From Phialocephala subalpina (Eukaryota > Ascomycota > Leotiomycetes > Helotiales > Mollisiaceae): a stretch of DNA of 64,000 nt. The stretch is from assembly GCA_900073065.1 (NCBI GenBank), contig FJOG01000004.1, positions 796,985 through 860,984 of the forward strand, read 5' to 3'. Shown piece after piece: positions 20,951 through 31,433 of this stretch. The notes beneath the pieces are model-generated. The model had not been told where the DNA came from, ran no database searches, and saw only the letters and a program-made list of their open reading frames with translations. Position 1 is the stretch's first letter; every line of letters begins with the position of its first letter. The translations under genes and the position numbers were made by a program.

Positions 20951-22052
20951 GAAATATTACAATGCTATTGTTCTACACTCTATCCGTCTGTCTTTTTGCG
21001 CTTTGTCAACATCAGAGAACAGCTCCACGCCCATGTCTCTATCAGCACCAACGCGCTGGCTAATCAGTCCCAGATACTCAAATCCAAGAACAGATCCGAA
21101 TACAACAAAACGCTTCAAAATATGTCTCAACCAATCATCTTCCTAACACCCAGCTTCTCCCATCCAACAACCTAACAACCACAATCCCTCCAAGCCTTAC
21201 ACCTCAGCTCGCTCACCTCTCCAGCCCTCGCTCCAGATACCCCAGTCCCACCCTCCGAAGGGACGGATTCACCAAAGCTACCTCCGTGTTTCAACGCACC
21301 TAATCAGAAACCAACATTACCTTCTGTACAGGTCGCTCTGGCTTCGGTCAATCTCTCCCCTGATAAACTTCCTCCTTTGACTTGGAGAACTTTGGAGCCG
21401 GATCTGAAAGCTGACAGGAAGCGATCTGGTAGACAGCGGCTGTACCAGGCGGCCAAGGAGAAATGCAAACTAAAGAGAAGAGGGATGCGGAGTCTGCGAT
21501 TGGTGTAAATTCTATGAGGATGGTATTTGATGTGGGTAGTGGTGTAGAGTTGGAGCTGGTAGTAGACTCAGAAGGGAGCTTTGACCAAGGTGAAGAGATT
21601 TCGGGCTCGAGACAGAATCCGATCTGTTTGTAAGGCCTCTTGTGCGAACAGGAGTATGGGAACACGAGGACTTGTTCGCATCATTCAGTAAAGGATGGTA
21701 TGTCTAGTAAGTAGCATGTAAGTAAAGTTTCCTTTGTCAATCTTTTGAATAGTGAGATGTTCTGGATAGGTGATATTTTGTGATGATTGACCATTTTTGT
21801 GGATGTTAAACAAAGTGGGATCCGAACTTGAAGACTTGTGGTCATCAGATCTACTCACAAAAAATCGGACAATAGGGTTGTTCCAAACACGAAGCCCTTT
21901 GTCCGCCGAGCGGGCAACAGCGCGGGAAGATTTCCATAAAATCATTGTTCGTCGAGAAGGGGTGGCCCCTCTTTTCTCAAATCCGAAACTAACAGTCACA
22001 CATTCTCATTCTAGCAATTTATCCCACTATATCTCAGCACGACACTGACAGG
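20951..22052. other. Intergenic, no supported gene
   Basis: Several short open frames of about 100 codons on both strands (for example 21348-21665 and 21685-21999, minus) without recognisable motifs. The last part contains the 5' region of the C2H2 gene. Confidence 0.4.
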
Positions 22053-22740
22053 ATGTCGTTTGACCTCACAAGCCTAACGGTAAGTTCGCCCTCCCTACCC
22101 TACTACTAACTTCTCTTCAAGATACACACGTCTCCTTCAGCCACTCCTCGGATCCGACTCCGAAGCCTCCAAGTCTTCCACATAAGGTCGACACAGTTAC
22201 CGTCGATCCTGTCAATGCGGAGAATGCATCCTCAACCGGACGTCCACTCCGAAAACATTACGGGCGCAAACCGACCGAAGAGCAAAAGAAGCGCAGATTT
22301 CCTTGCCCAGAAGACGACTGCGAATGGAGCTTCCATGACAAATACAAAGTGAAAGGCCACCTGGAGAAAGTGCATGACACCTCTCTGTCTCCGAAGCCTG
22401 AGTCAACACCAATAATTCGTGCTTTCCCCTGCCCAGAAGATAGCTGTACACAAAGCTATGGCCATAAGAAGGAAATGATGAAGCGTTTGAAGGATGCACA
22501 TGGCGAAGCAGCTAAGGTAGCCTATCTCAAGGAGGAGGAGGACGGCTAAGAAGCTGAAAGGAGTTGTATGAGAGGAGTCGAAGAGCAGGCGAAAAGAGAC
22601 CGAATGCATGAGGCGATTCAAAGGAAAGGGAAGCTGCTCTGTAGATTGGGGAAATGTAGGAAGTCATTCAAGTTGGAGACGGGGAGGGGACTGCACGAGA
22701 AGGTGTTTTGTAAGTATAGGAATAGGTAAGTCTTGAGACT
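22053..22740 (+). pseudogene. Second C2H2 zinc-finger gene, damaged
   Basis: An ATG at 22053 is followed by a short exon and a GTAAGT...CTTCAAG intron-like segment (22080-22121). A frame then encodes RPLRKHYGRKPTEEQKKRR and the fingers CPEDDCEWSFHDKYKVKGHL...H and CPEDSCTQSYGHKKEMMK; the second lacks its first His. TAA at 22547-22549 ends this frame, but it stays open beyond with a third finger-like motif (CRLGKCRKSF) to about 22728. The first exon does not join the finger frame in phase with any acceptor I could find. Finger spacing (C-x4-C) and context resemble the gene at 11787-12448, so the two may be related. Likely a pseudogene. Confidence 0.45.
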
Positions 22741-23282
22741 CGAGACTCGAGATGAAAAGAATTAATTAAAGGAATCGAAACAAAATATGACAAGAAAGAA
22801 ATGACTCTTTGGCTGAGACTATGTGACCATGAGAAATAACTAATAATTGCGCTGTTCGTTGTCTCACTCGAAGCCAAAGAGGTAGATGTTGTCCCGCGCA
22901 TGACCATTGTGATCGTATATTGACGATCACTCCCGAGTCTTGCTTATTCTCACACTGCAAAGCAAAGAAGTCGAACATTATAGTGTAGATATAAAGATTT
23001 ATGAACATGAAGGGTATCGTTGACTCGCTTGGATTGCTTTGGATATCCTCGCCTGGCACGAGACCCCTTTCTCTTTGCCCCGCGGGAACATAGCCCAATA
23101 GGAGCTGCCTGGACGCAGAGCTGCGCCTTCTGAAAGAGCTCAACAGGGAAGCTGCTTCTCGCCATCCTAAGAAAGAAAGTACAATTGTCCTATTTCGTAA
23201 CGGGACATTCGAGCCAAGGTTGTCGAGACTCGAAAGAGAGGTCTTGAGATTTGCATCCATTTTTCTGGAGATGTTGATCTCT
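22741..23282. other. Intergenic, no supported gene
   Basis: Convergent 3' region between the C2H2 relic and the CFEM gene. An open minus-strand frame (22766-23350) overlaps the CFEM 3' end but shows no motif. Confidence 0.4.
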
Positions 23283-24784
23283 CTATGTCGGAGTCCTAGG
23301 ATTACTCCCCAACGGATCAAACCCAAATTTAATATTCCCATCCTCCCCAACGATCAACGGTCTACTCTTAGGTCTATCCCTCGGCTTCTTCATCGCACTC
23401 TTTAACGGCATCCTACCCCCCGCACTTCCCCCGGTGCCGACCCTCATACTGTTTCCCGTCCCCGGCGGACTTCTAGTATCAGCGCCCTGCGGCGTACCTG
23501 TCCCAACCATTGGGAAACTCGTTGGAGGTTTCGGTCCACCTCCAACACTTTCACCTGCTCCTTTCCCTCTAGATTTCGGTCGTTCGTCCTCCCCTTCGGA
23601 TTTGGTTGTTGGACGTGGTCCAATCTCAACGCCCATCATCGTGCTAATCTTATTCTTCCCTCTGCCGTCCCAAGGCAACCACCTCCCAGCTGAACTAGGC
23701 GGAGACGGGAAATTCCCATCTCCTCTCGAAGAAGGCGAGCCATCCTCTATTCCTGGACGAAGTTTCTCGTCTAGTCGTCGGTCCGCGATATAGGATTTGC
23801 GCTTTCGGTGACGGAGTTGGAAGAATATTAGGGCAAGGATCGTGCCTACGAAGCCAAGGACTAAGATAATTATTCCGGCTATGGCGAGGGGTGGAGGACG
23901 TTTTTTGCTGGAGGGAGGTGTTGAGGTGGTTGAGGGGGATGATTCTGCGATCGAGGAGGCTTGGACTGCGGGGGATGAGGCTGAGGAGGCCGACGCTGGG
24001 AGTGCGGTCGATTCAAATCCCGAAAACGGCGAATCCGAGGAGGGTGCAGCTGCAGGCGGTGTGAAGATGGCGGGGGTAGTTGCGGAGGCTGACGCCAGTG
24101 ATTCGACTGGTGCGGGCGTGTTCTCAGGAGCCGAGCTCGCGGGAATCGCGGTGACCGTGTTCGCCAGAGGTGTTTGCGTTACTGTTATGAACGAGGCTGG
24201 TGCTTGACTCGTCGCAGGGGCTGGAATCGGAGTTGGCGTGTCGATTGGCGTTGGTGTGGTAGTTGGGCTGGGAGCTGGAAGTGTAGTCGGAACAATGACG
24301 GCTGTTGTTGATACGATGACTTGTGTGGTGGTTACTGGATCTGGGGCAACAACTGGAGCAGGAGCTTGAGTTGTCGGTGCAGCTTGAGCCGCAGATGCAG
24401 AAGATGCATGGTCTGCTAAAATATCATTGCAAATGGTGCCAAAGACGCTCCGAACATCTTGTACATGTATTAGAGAGTGTTTGAAACTTTAGACATCTCG
24501 CGCGATTACTCACCGGTTGTATTTTTTAGACCGCAGTCCTTGAATAGACAAGCACCTTGAGGAGAAAGTATCTTGTCAGGACCGATAATTTTATCTTGGC
24601 CGGCGGTGGTGCATTGACAATTGAAATCGTTTGCCGCACACCCATTGAATGATGCCGCTTTCGAGATGCAGTTGTTGGCGCATGGGTTGAGCGAGTTGAT
24701 TGCTTGCTGGAACGGAGTTTGGCTGTTGACTGGTGCCGACCATGTGAGTACGATTAAGAAGACATTAAGATAATAGAATAACAT
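23283..24784 (-). CDS. CFEM-domain single-pass membrane protein (about 481 aa)
   Basis: Two exons (24784 to about 24514, and 24457-23283) with a 56-bp GT-AG intron; phases match. Residues 1-21 form a signal peptide (FYYLNVFLIVLTW). Residues about 25-95 are a CFEM domain with Cys pattern NPCANNC, NGCAANDFNCQC, GACLFKDCG and then SVFGTIC. A long Ala/Ser/Thr/Pro-rich stalk, surely O-glycosylated if made, runs to about residue 275. One transmembrane helix follows (LAIAGIIILVLGFVGTILAL) with a basic stop-transfer RHRKRKS. The cytosolic tail of about 180 residues is Gly/Pro/Lys-rich. CFEM proteins bind haem or act as surface sensors, and this architecture resembles fungal receptor-like CFEM proteins. 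The partner is unknown. Confidence 0.85.
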
Positions 24785-25380
24785 TGCGACAGCCCGCTGC
24801 CCACAAGAAAAGCTCGTTCAAAAACAGCGACAATAGCGACAGAAGTAACGACGACCATGTGAAAGTTCGCAAAGGAGGAAAACTCCCGAATCTGCGGCGA
24901 AAGCCCAATACATATCGAGGATGGCGGCAACCATTGTAGCCTCCAGGACCCGGCAGCTTACCAGTACCAAGCAATGAAAGCAAAGCATATGTGCCTGAAT
25001 AGCATTCCATACTTTTATGGGCTTTGAGTCGCGTTAAGAGATTGTACAATGGAGAAAGGCGCCTTGGAATAGATCAGACGGCATACATGTCAGACGTTGA
25101 GACAGCCAATCGCATTCCTGGTTAAAAAAAATCGATGCGAAGCATTAAAGTTGACATTCGTGAAGGCGGTCTGCAGGTTGGGGAATGCTTGTAATTGAAA
25201 CAAGGGATGAAACTTAAGATGTCAAAGCTCGGGATAGTCCCGGTATTTGAGGAGGTTCGCGAATTGATCCGGGCCATGCATGAATACTGGTACCCTTTAG
25301 GCGCCTTGGAATCCCGCTACAGAAGATGAGGCAAAAGGCCCAAAAGTTGAGACGAAAACGTTAGATTTGCGAGCCTCTGC
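24785..25380. other. Intergenic; 5' region of the CFEM gene and 3' end of the glucosidase gene
   Basis: No gene is seen. A 94-codon open frame on the minus strand (24765-25049) has no motif. Confidence 0.4.
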
Positions 25381-27213
25381 TCATTCTTCGAGATATATTC
25401 GTCCTTCCCAGGGGCTCAAAAGTCCTGCTGGGTTCCCGACATTTGAAATCGCCAGCTTCATCTTCTTGTCTTTGAATGTCTCTAGCACACTGGTACTCCG
25501 ATCTTCTGACGTAAAGTTCAACATGACCAAAGCTGACTTTCCATTGGCTGCTTTCTTCTCAAAACAGAAGGTATGCAGATTGTCATAGTCATGGACGTGA
25601 TATCGTCCTTGTATGAAGATGTCCGTATGTTTCTTTCGGAAGCTCAAGATCTGCATCCAGAAGCGGAGGATACTCTCGTCCGTGCGAAGCTGTGACGCCA
25701 CGTTGATATCCTTGTAGTTGTCGTTGACCCGCATCCAGGGCAGACCTGAAGTGAAGCCTGCATGATCGCCAGCCGTCCACTGCACTGGCGTGCGTGCATT
25801 ATCTCTCGCGAGATTGACTATTGTTTGCCAAGCGCGTTGCAGCATCACCTCATCGTTGGGATACTCGTCTTGTATCTCCTTCAGATAGTTCAAGGATATG
25901 ACATCCCTCAAGTCCTGGGGGCCCCAGCTGGACGGAATATTTGTCATTCCGATCTCCTGCCCTTGATAGACAAAGAGTGTGCCGCTCAGACTACCAAGCA
26001 TCATTGCCAGAAGCTTTGAGGCTCGCTCTCGATACTTTGGATCTGTCTTTCCAGCTTCTCCTCTTCCAATTGTCCCGAATCTTGAGATGCTTCTCGGAAT
26101 ATCATGATTCTCACCAAAAATGGTGCCCCACCCGTCCGTGTTCGCCACCAGATCTTGGGTCTTGTTAAGAGCCGTCTTCATCTCTGGTAGAGTCCACGCT
26201 TGATCATCATGGAAAGGCTTCAGCCTCGTTCCTCCCAAGGTCGGAAAGCTGAAATCGAAGGCCATACTTAACTCTCTTCGATCTTTCCCCACATACTTTA
26301 GTATCTCCTTGGTTGTGGATATACCAAATTCTCCTACCATCATGGGGTCACCATAGTCATCGAGCACGTTCTTCCTGATCTCTTGGTAGAATTCGTGAAT
26401 TCGGGGACCGTTGTTGCAGTGCGTGGCAGCATCGCCATAGGGTGCCGACTCGGGAGTAACTGGGCCATCGGGGAACGTTTGTACTTTCGAATAAATAGTC
26501 GCGGTATCAACCCTAAACCCATCGATCCCCTTCTCAAACCAGAATCGTAACGCGGCCTTGTGAACAGCTTGTCTCGTCTCCGAGTTCTCCCAGTTGATAT
26601 CCGGCTGGCTCGAGTCGAAGAGATGCAGATAATACTGGTCCCGCTCAGGAATATAAGTCCAGGCTGGTCCACCAAAGAACGAGCCCCAATTATTCGGGGG
26701 ACAGTTCGTCCCATTCTCATCAACCTTTGGATCCTTCCAAATGTACCAATCACTGTGCTTGTTGGTTCTTGATTTTCGACTCTCCTTGAACCACGCGTGC
26801 TGATCGCTAGTGTGATTGATGACAAGATCAAGCAATAGTCTCATGTCTCGGTCGTGAAGTCCTTTAATCAACATCTCCATGTCCTTCATAGTACCAAACC
26901 TTGGTTCCACGGCATTATAGTCGCTGATATCGTACCCCATGTCCTTCTGAGGAGAAGCATACATTGGGGACAGCCAGATGATATCGACCCCGAGGTTTTG
27001 GAGATAGTCAAGCTTCTCGAGAATGCCCGGAATGTCTCCAATGCCATCGTCGTTGCTGTCTTTGAAGCTTGCAGGCCATATCTGGTATACTGTGCCCTGC
27101 TTCCACCAATGTGGAGATTCATCTGATTGTGGCTTGGAGTCGCCTTCGGCTGCCGAAGCATTCCATGCAAACGCCGAGTACAGTCGATGAGTGATAGCGT
27201 GGATGGTATCCAT
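25381..27213 (-). CDS. GH13 alpha-glucosidase / oligo-1,6-glucosidase-like maltase (610 aa, intronless)
   Basis: Complete GH13 catalytic protein. It opens with WWKQGTVYQIWPASFKDSND and DGIGDIPGILEKLDYL, then DLVINHTSDQHAWF. The nucleophile is Asp236 (GIDGFRVDTATIY), the acid/base Glu295 (MMVGEFGIS) and the transition-state Asp371 (FGENHDIPR). GQEIGMTNIP and NARTPVQW are maltase landmarks. There is no signal peptide, so it is probably cytosolic and acts on imported maltose or isomaltose. I chose the ATG at 27213 because a TATATATC box lies about 50 bp upstream. An in-frame ATG at 27303 would add 30 residues with no counterpart I know in the family. No introns. Confidence 0.9.
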   Translation of the reverse strand: MDTIHAITHRLYSAFAWNASAAEGDSKPQSDESPHWWKQGTVYQIWPASFKDSNDDGIGDIPGILEKLDYLQNLGVDIIWLSPMYASPQKDMGYDISDYNAVEPRFGTMKDMEMLIKGLHDRDMRLLLDLVINHTSDQHAWFKESRKSRTNKHSDWYIWKDPKVDENGTNCPPNNWGSFFGGPAWTYIPERDQYYLHLFDSSQPDINWENSETRQAVHKAALRFWFEKGIDGFRVDTATIYSKVQTFPDGPVTPESAPYGDAATHCNNGPRIHEFYQEIRKNVLDDYGDPMMVGEFGISTTKEILKYVGKDRRELSMAFDFSFPTLGGTRLKPFHDDQAWTLPEMKTALNKTQDLVANTDGWGTIFGENHDIPRSISRFGTIGRGEAGKTDPKYRERASKLLAMMLGSLSGTLFVYQGQEIGMTNIPSSWGPQDLRDVISLNYLKEIQDEYPNDEVMLQRAWQTIVNLARDNARTPVQWTAGDHAGFTSGLPWMRVNDNYKDINVASQLRTDESILRFWMQILSFRKKHTDIFIQGRYHVHDYDNLHTFCFEKKAANGKSALVMLNFTSEDRSTSVLETFKDKKMKLAISNVGNPAGLLSPWEGRIYLEE

Positions 27214-28439
27214 TGATAGCTTTGAGTTTCGGTATGAAATGGCCGAGATAGTCTTGATGTAGATATATAGAACTTCGTTTGTTCTAGCAGCCTTCTTGGA
27301 CATGTTTTCCACAGGCTTTACGTGTAACTTGGAGTTGGATTAGGCGAGCCTGAGTACAGCGAAGCATGCATGAGCTCCGCTCTTTCATCCTCACGGAGAA
27401 AATGCGAGTATTTGAGCGATTCGAACTCTATTTCGAATCCGGGGAAGCCATAGCCTGCATTCTTGATCAGCGTAAGCACGCACGAAAGAGAGGGTGTGGA
27501 TCGCGATGCAGGCCTGGGGTATCAAAATCTGCAGTGGCGGTCCATCTGCGTTTTCTCATCTTGGATTGATCAACTACACGAAGTTGGATGCCAACAATAA
27601 GAAGCTCCCAGAGGTTGTCAGCATTGTCGTGTCGCGATGCTTCTTTTTCGGATGGAGTTCCGATCCGAAACGCGATGGAGATACTGTAACGCTAAGAAAG
27701 TTGCGGGGTAAAACATGTGATATATTTTCTTTTCGATACTTAGCAAAGTAGGTAAAGAACAGGCTGACATTTTCAACGTTCAAATCAAATATTATATGCT
27801 GATGAAACATGAGGCGCGTAGATGGAAGAGCTTCTTAGGCTTCACGGCTCGCGTCACGTGCAAGAGCCAATAAATATACCTATTTTGAAATAGGGACAGT
27901 GTCGCATGTTGTAACAGGGAAGTTTTGAAGATGTTTGTGCTAAAGAGGATGATCTGCCCACGAAGACTTGGACTAAACTCATAGGCTTTGGCAAATACTT
28001 GACTTCGCTCTCATAATTATTCGTCATACGTAGTAGGGCCAGCAAAATGGAGTGGCAGAAGGTTCTTGTTGTTTCTCAGAGAGCAGAAAGCTCCTTATGT
28101 ACTGGGGGACACGTGGCTAGCACAAACCTCCGAAATTACTACTACAAATAAGGATTTTTGAAGCAGAACAGATCGCCCCGCCACAATAGTCATACCGTTT
28201 CTCATGTATCGCCTCACGGCTAATTTGATGCCCGGCTGGAGCAACTTCTAGACCATATCTTGACTAGCCTCAGGGAGACGACCTGGCAAGCTCATGAACC
28301 TAACCCTTTGGATGTATTGCATGGGAAAGCAATGGAAAGAGAAGCAGAGTAATCTTAGATCCAGTACTCCTCTTCGTCCTCTCTCACTCATCGCCGTCAT
28401 TTAGATCTTTGTACCACTGCAAACCTGATCTCTGGCACA
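27214..28439. other. Intergenic; promoter region of the maltase gene
   Basis: Contains the maltase leader and a CGG-N8-CCG site at 27649-27662. Beyond 27800 no gene is recognisable. Confidence 0.4.
27648..27668. promoter_or_regulatory. Candidate Zn2Cys6-type site upstream of the maltase gene
   Basis: TCGGATGGAGTTCCGATCCG contains the inverted triplets CGG-N8-CCG and a TCGGA/TCCGA palindrome about 440 bp upstream of the chosen start. Fungal binuclear cluster regulators bind paired CGG triplets. One site by itself is weak evidence. Confidence 0.2.
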
Positions 28440-29315
28440 TCTAGCTTGGAATATGCGTTTTTGGGTTGTGAAGCTTCGTTCGATCAAGCATATCCTCTAT
28501 TTCCACCTTGAAGTTTCGTACTAATTCCCCGTCTGTAGCGGTTGGGCTCCCTCCAATGATATCCACCGCCTTCCTGTGTCCTCTAGTATTCCTACAACAC
28601 ACATCCCCAGTGTCAAGCCATATGTTTGGCGAAATGGCAAGGAGGTTCTCACAAAGTTGGCCAAAGTAATTATGGGGATCGTCGACCAGGTAAGGCTCTG
28701 CGCTGATGGCAACATGAGGGATCTAAGAAGCTTCTCACAGCGTGCCGAGGAAATTCAAGAACCCTCCAACATCGCAATTGTGGCGTGGGCTGACATAGAG
28801 TATATCATTTGGACCTACGTATGCTCGCAAGGTCGGGCATATGTCGAATTTGTTGACCCCAAAAGGTGCTCGGTCAAGTTTCGTCACCAGGTATCGGGAT
28901 ATATACGTCGTAATCGTCATCGTCCCAATACCAATGATTTCCAGCTTCTCCTGCATCGGCCTCGAGACCGTCATATTTGAAGTAGCATTTGTTCTTCGCC
29001 TCCAATAACTGATAAAACTTCAAAGCTTCATGTTGAGAATCGCGGCACGCATGAAACACTGCTGGGGCTGCCGACACTGTCCACGACTTCTTCGGCTTTC
29101 CTCGAATCCTGCGAGTCTGTACTCCGATGACACGACCTTGCTTAGCAGCCTCGGCCCATATCTTCAATCTGAGCTCGAACGGCAGCTTTGGGAACAAGGT
29201 GAGCTGCTTGAGAGGAGCGGGAGAAGTGATATTGATTTGGTGGTTGGGGTTCTGAATCAGTTGAAGGTAAATTATCCGAAAATGAATTTGGACGTTGAAA
29301 TATCTCGGGATTCAT
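28440..29315 (-). pseudogene. Decayed 2EXR-domain gene
   Basis: The opening motif LTLFPKLPFELRLKIWAEAA (near 29200-29145) and the following AAPAVFHACRDSQHEALKFY are the hallmark of fungal 2EXR proteins, an F-box-like family of unknown role. The ATG at 29315 reads in a frame one base off from this motif. The frame shifts again near 28890, where the reading resumes with LDRAPFGVNKFDICPTL and NDILYVSPRHNCDVGGFL. A third frame carries EPYLVDDPHNYFGQLCENL up to about 28440. At least two frameshifts plus stops make it a pseudogene. Confidence 0.6.
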
Positions 29316-29735
29316 GAATGAAAGCGAGTATTGGCGAGTTTGCGAGTGTCGTCTGACGGAATCTCAAGCGCAAACGTGTTTGTATTGAGAGGTTGAAGCT
29401 GAAATCCAAGGTTTCTTGGTTTGCATCCGATTCTCGTGCTGTATGGATTCAATGATGAACATGGAGAAGCGCAGTCACCAATAAACGCTAGAACAATGAC
29501 CAGAGTATGCGTTTCCCATTGTTGGCGAGGCCCTGAGAGTAGAATGAAGTGGTGTCGCAAAGTTGAAAAGAGGAAGTGTAGGCGAAACTGGAGGTTCAAG
29601 GTTCGTTTGGGTTTAGCGTCCTTCTCAATTTCCCATGAAGTGTGAGCCTGCACCGTGAAAAGTAATGGTGACCATACAAATGGCAAGGTAATATGTGAAT
29701 AAAGGTAAGCAAATGGGTCGGCCTTGTCAGCTGTG
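29316..29735. other. Intergenic, no supported gene
   Basis: Nothing recognised apart from shadow frames. Confidence 0.4.
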
Positions 29736-31224
29736 TTATAATTCCCTTTCGGATGTCGAATAAGCAAACAATGAACCAATACCAGCAAAGACGAGGCCAA
29801 GCGATGGGCAAACAAGGCAAGTTGCGAAGAAGGATGAAGTCAAATTACTTGTAAGCCACCAACTAGCTCCCAATCCGATGGCGATCTGGAGCATGGTTTG
29901 GCAGCAATAGAAGGCTCCTTTCGACAACATAGTCTTCAATATCTCTAGCTTGGTCCGAGTCGACTTGATCCTTTCCCCTAGGGTACTCTCGACAGACTTT
30001 TATGGAGCCCCAAACCATCCAAGCCGTTCCTGCCTTGCTAAAGTGCCTATAATCTTCAATGTGCTCATTACTGAATGGCATGGTATCCATATACTCGTCT
30101 TCAATATGGAGAACAGAAACTGATGTGTTAATGTTCCATTATTCTCTGAAATGCATGATGCTTTGTTAACCCCGCCTGTATAATACGCCAGTAATGCAGT
30201 CACTGATCCAAGGAGATCGTCCTCTCCGCCCATAAAGATCTTTATGCACCCATGCCATACCTGGCTGCCTTGTGTAGAACGCCTTCAGAAAAACAAGCTG
30301 GCCGTATCCCATGGTCTCTTTTGTATCATATTCCCGATCCTTCAAAGCCTGCTGACTTCAAAGCCTGATATACACATCTACGCACGGTAGCCGCCATTCC
30401 CTCCTGCCCAAAAGGCTCCGCAGCCACTCAACTCCAACACCGGTCCACTCCGTACGCATCGCCAGCTGCTTCTTTGTCTCCTCTAGCGCAGCGCCTGCCA
30501 ATGCAGTAGCGGTATTGTTGACAGCCCCCATGTATATAGAAGCTTGCTCAATTGTCTCGTTCGTCAGGGTAGAGTTGGCAATATCGGCAGGAATCGAGGA
30601 GTGCCGCGGCTCAAACCAATTGCTGCTGAAGTCAAAGAAGCAGTGGTCTGACCAGTGACACGAAGAGGCGAAGAGTATCAAGAGGAGGAACGAGCAGTAG
30701 ACACATGGTCGATTTAAGAAGTATGTACAGACGAAGAAGAGGAAGATAAAGATCGGAGAGGCGTTGGTTGGGATGAAGAGGAGGGGTAACCAGCTGTATC
30801 TACATTAGCACGCACCGACGGCATCCAAAGGATTCCCAACTTACCTTCTTAAGCAGAACATCCTGTCTGCTTTCTTTTAAGGGCCCACGATGGTCGTCGT
30901 TCCAGCTTATGTTGTCATCCGTTCCAAATGCCTGAGGCGAGGCTGATGTAGCAGACGCCAGGGTGTCAACACCAAAAGAAACTTCCGATCGACAATCTAA
31001 CCAAGAGTGTGGTCAGTTAGCGAGCGTCTTTGCTTTGTGCTGCAAGTGTTCCTCGAAGACTGGTCGCGTGGCGATGCAGCAGATGGTGATACAATCTTCC
31101 AGAACGCTATGGGAAAGAGCAATGTTCGCGTGTTGATCTTCCTGGGGTCGGTGACGGACCAATCAGGAAGGCGCTCGGGTCTTTTAGCGTTTTTTTCGAT
31201 ATAGAGCTCGATTATGCTCTCCAT
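29736..31224 (-). CDS. Multi-exon membrane-protein locus, model unresolved
   Basis: Several minus-strand segments read like exons of one protein. About 31010-30855 gives GVDTLASATSASPQAFGTDD and ends at a good GTAAGT donor. About 30805-30360 gives a transmembrane stretch (WLPLLFIPTNASPIFIFLFF and VCTYFLNRPCVYC), then CHWSDHCFFDFSSNWFEPRH and helices with EQASIYMGAVNNTATALAGA. About 30355-30180 gives KDREYDTKETMGYGQLVFLK. About 30120-29865 gives HIEDYRHFSKAGTAWMVWG. A last frame to 29736 is again membrane-like (IAIGLGASWWLTSNLTSSFF). I could not join all of these in phase, so it may be a pseudogene or have unusual junctions. No family is recognised. Confidence 0.35.
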
Positions 31225-31433
31225 GATTCCGTTGTCCTCCTCTTCCTCCCCTTCTTCCTCCCTTTACGCATACTTCATCCCTCGACAGCATCCTTTGCTA
31301 CTGCAGCAAGGTCTGTCGTCTCATCGCGTCCTATTCTCTCTTCTATTTCATTCGGACTAAATTCGCAAAAGAGCTCGGATTTTGATCAATCTACACAAAA
31401 GATCTGCGCCTCGGTGCGCTCACTTTTGTCGCC

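Noticed and set aside
27400..27500. tRNA-like B box (TTCGAACTC, TTCGAATCC)
   Set aside because: No A box at the proper distance and no cloverleaf could be drawn.
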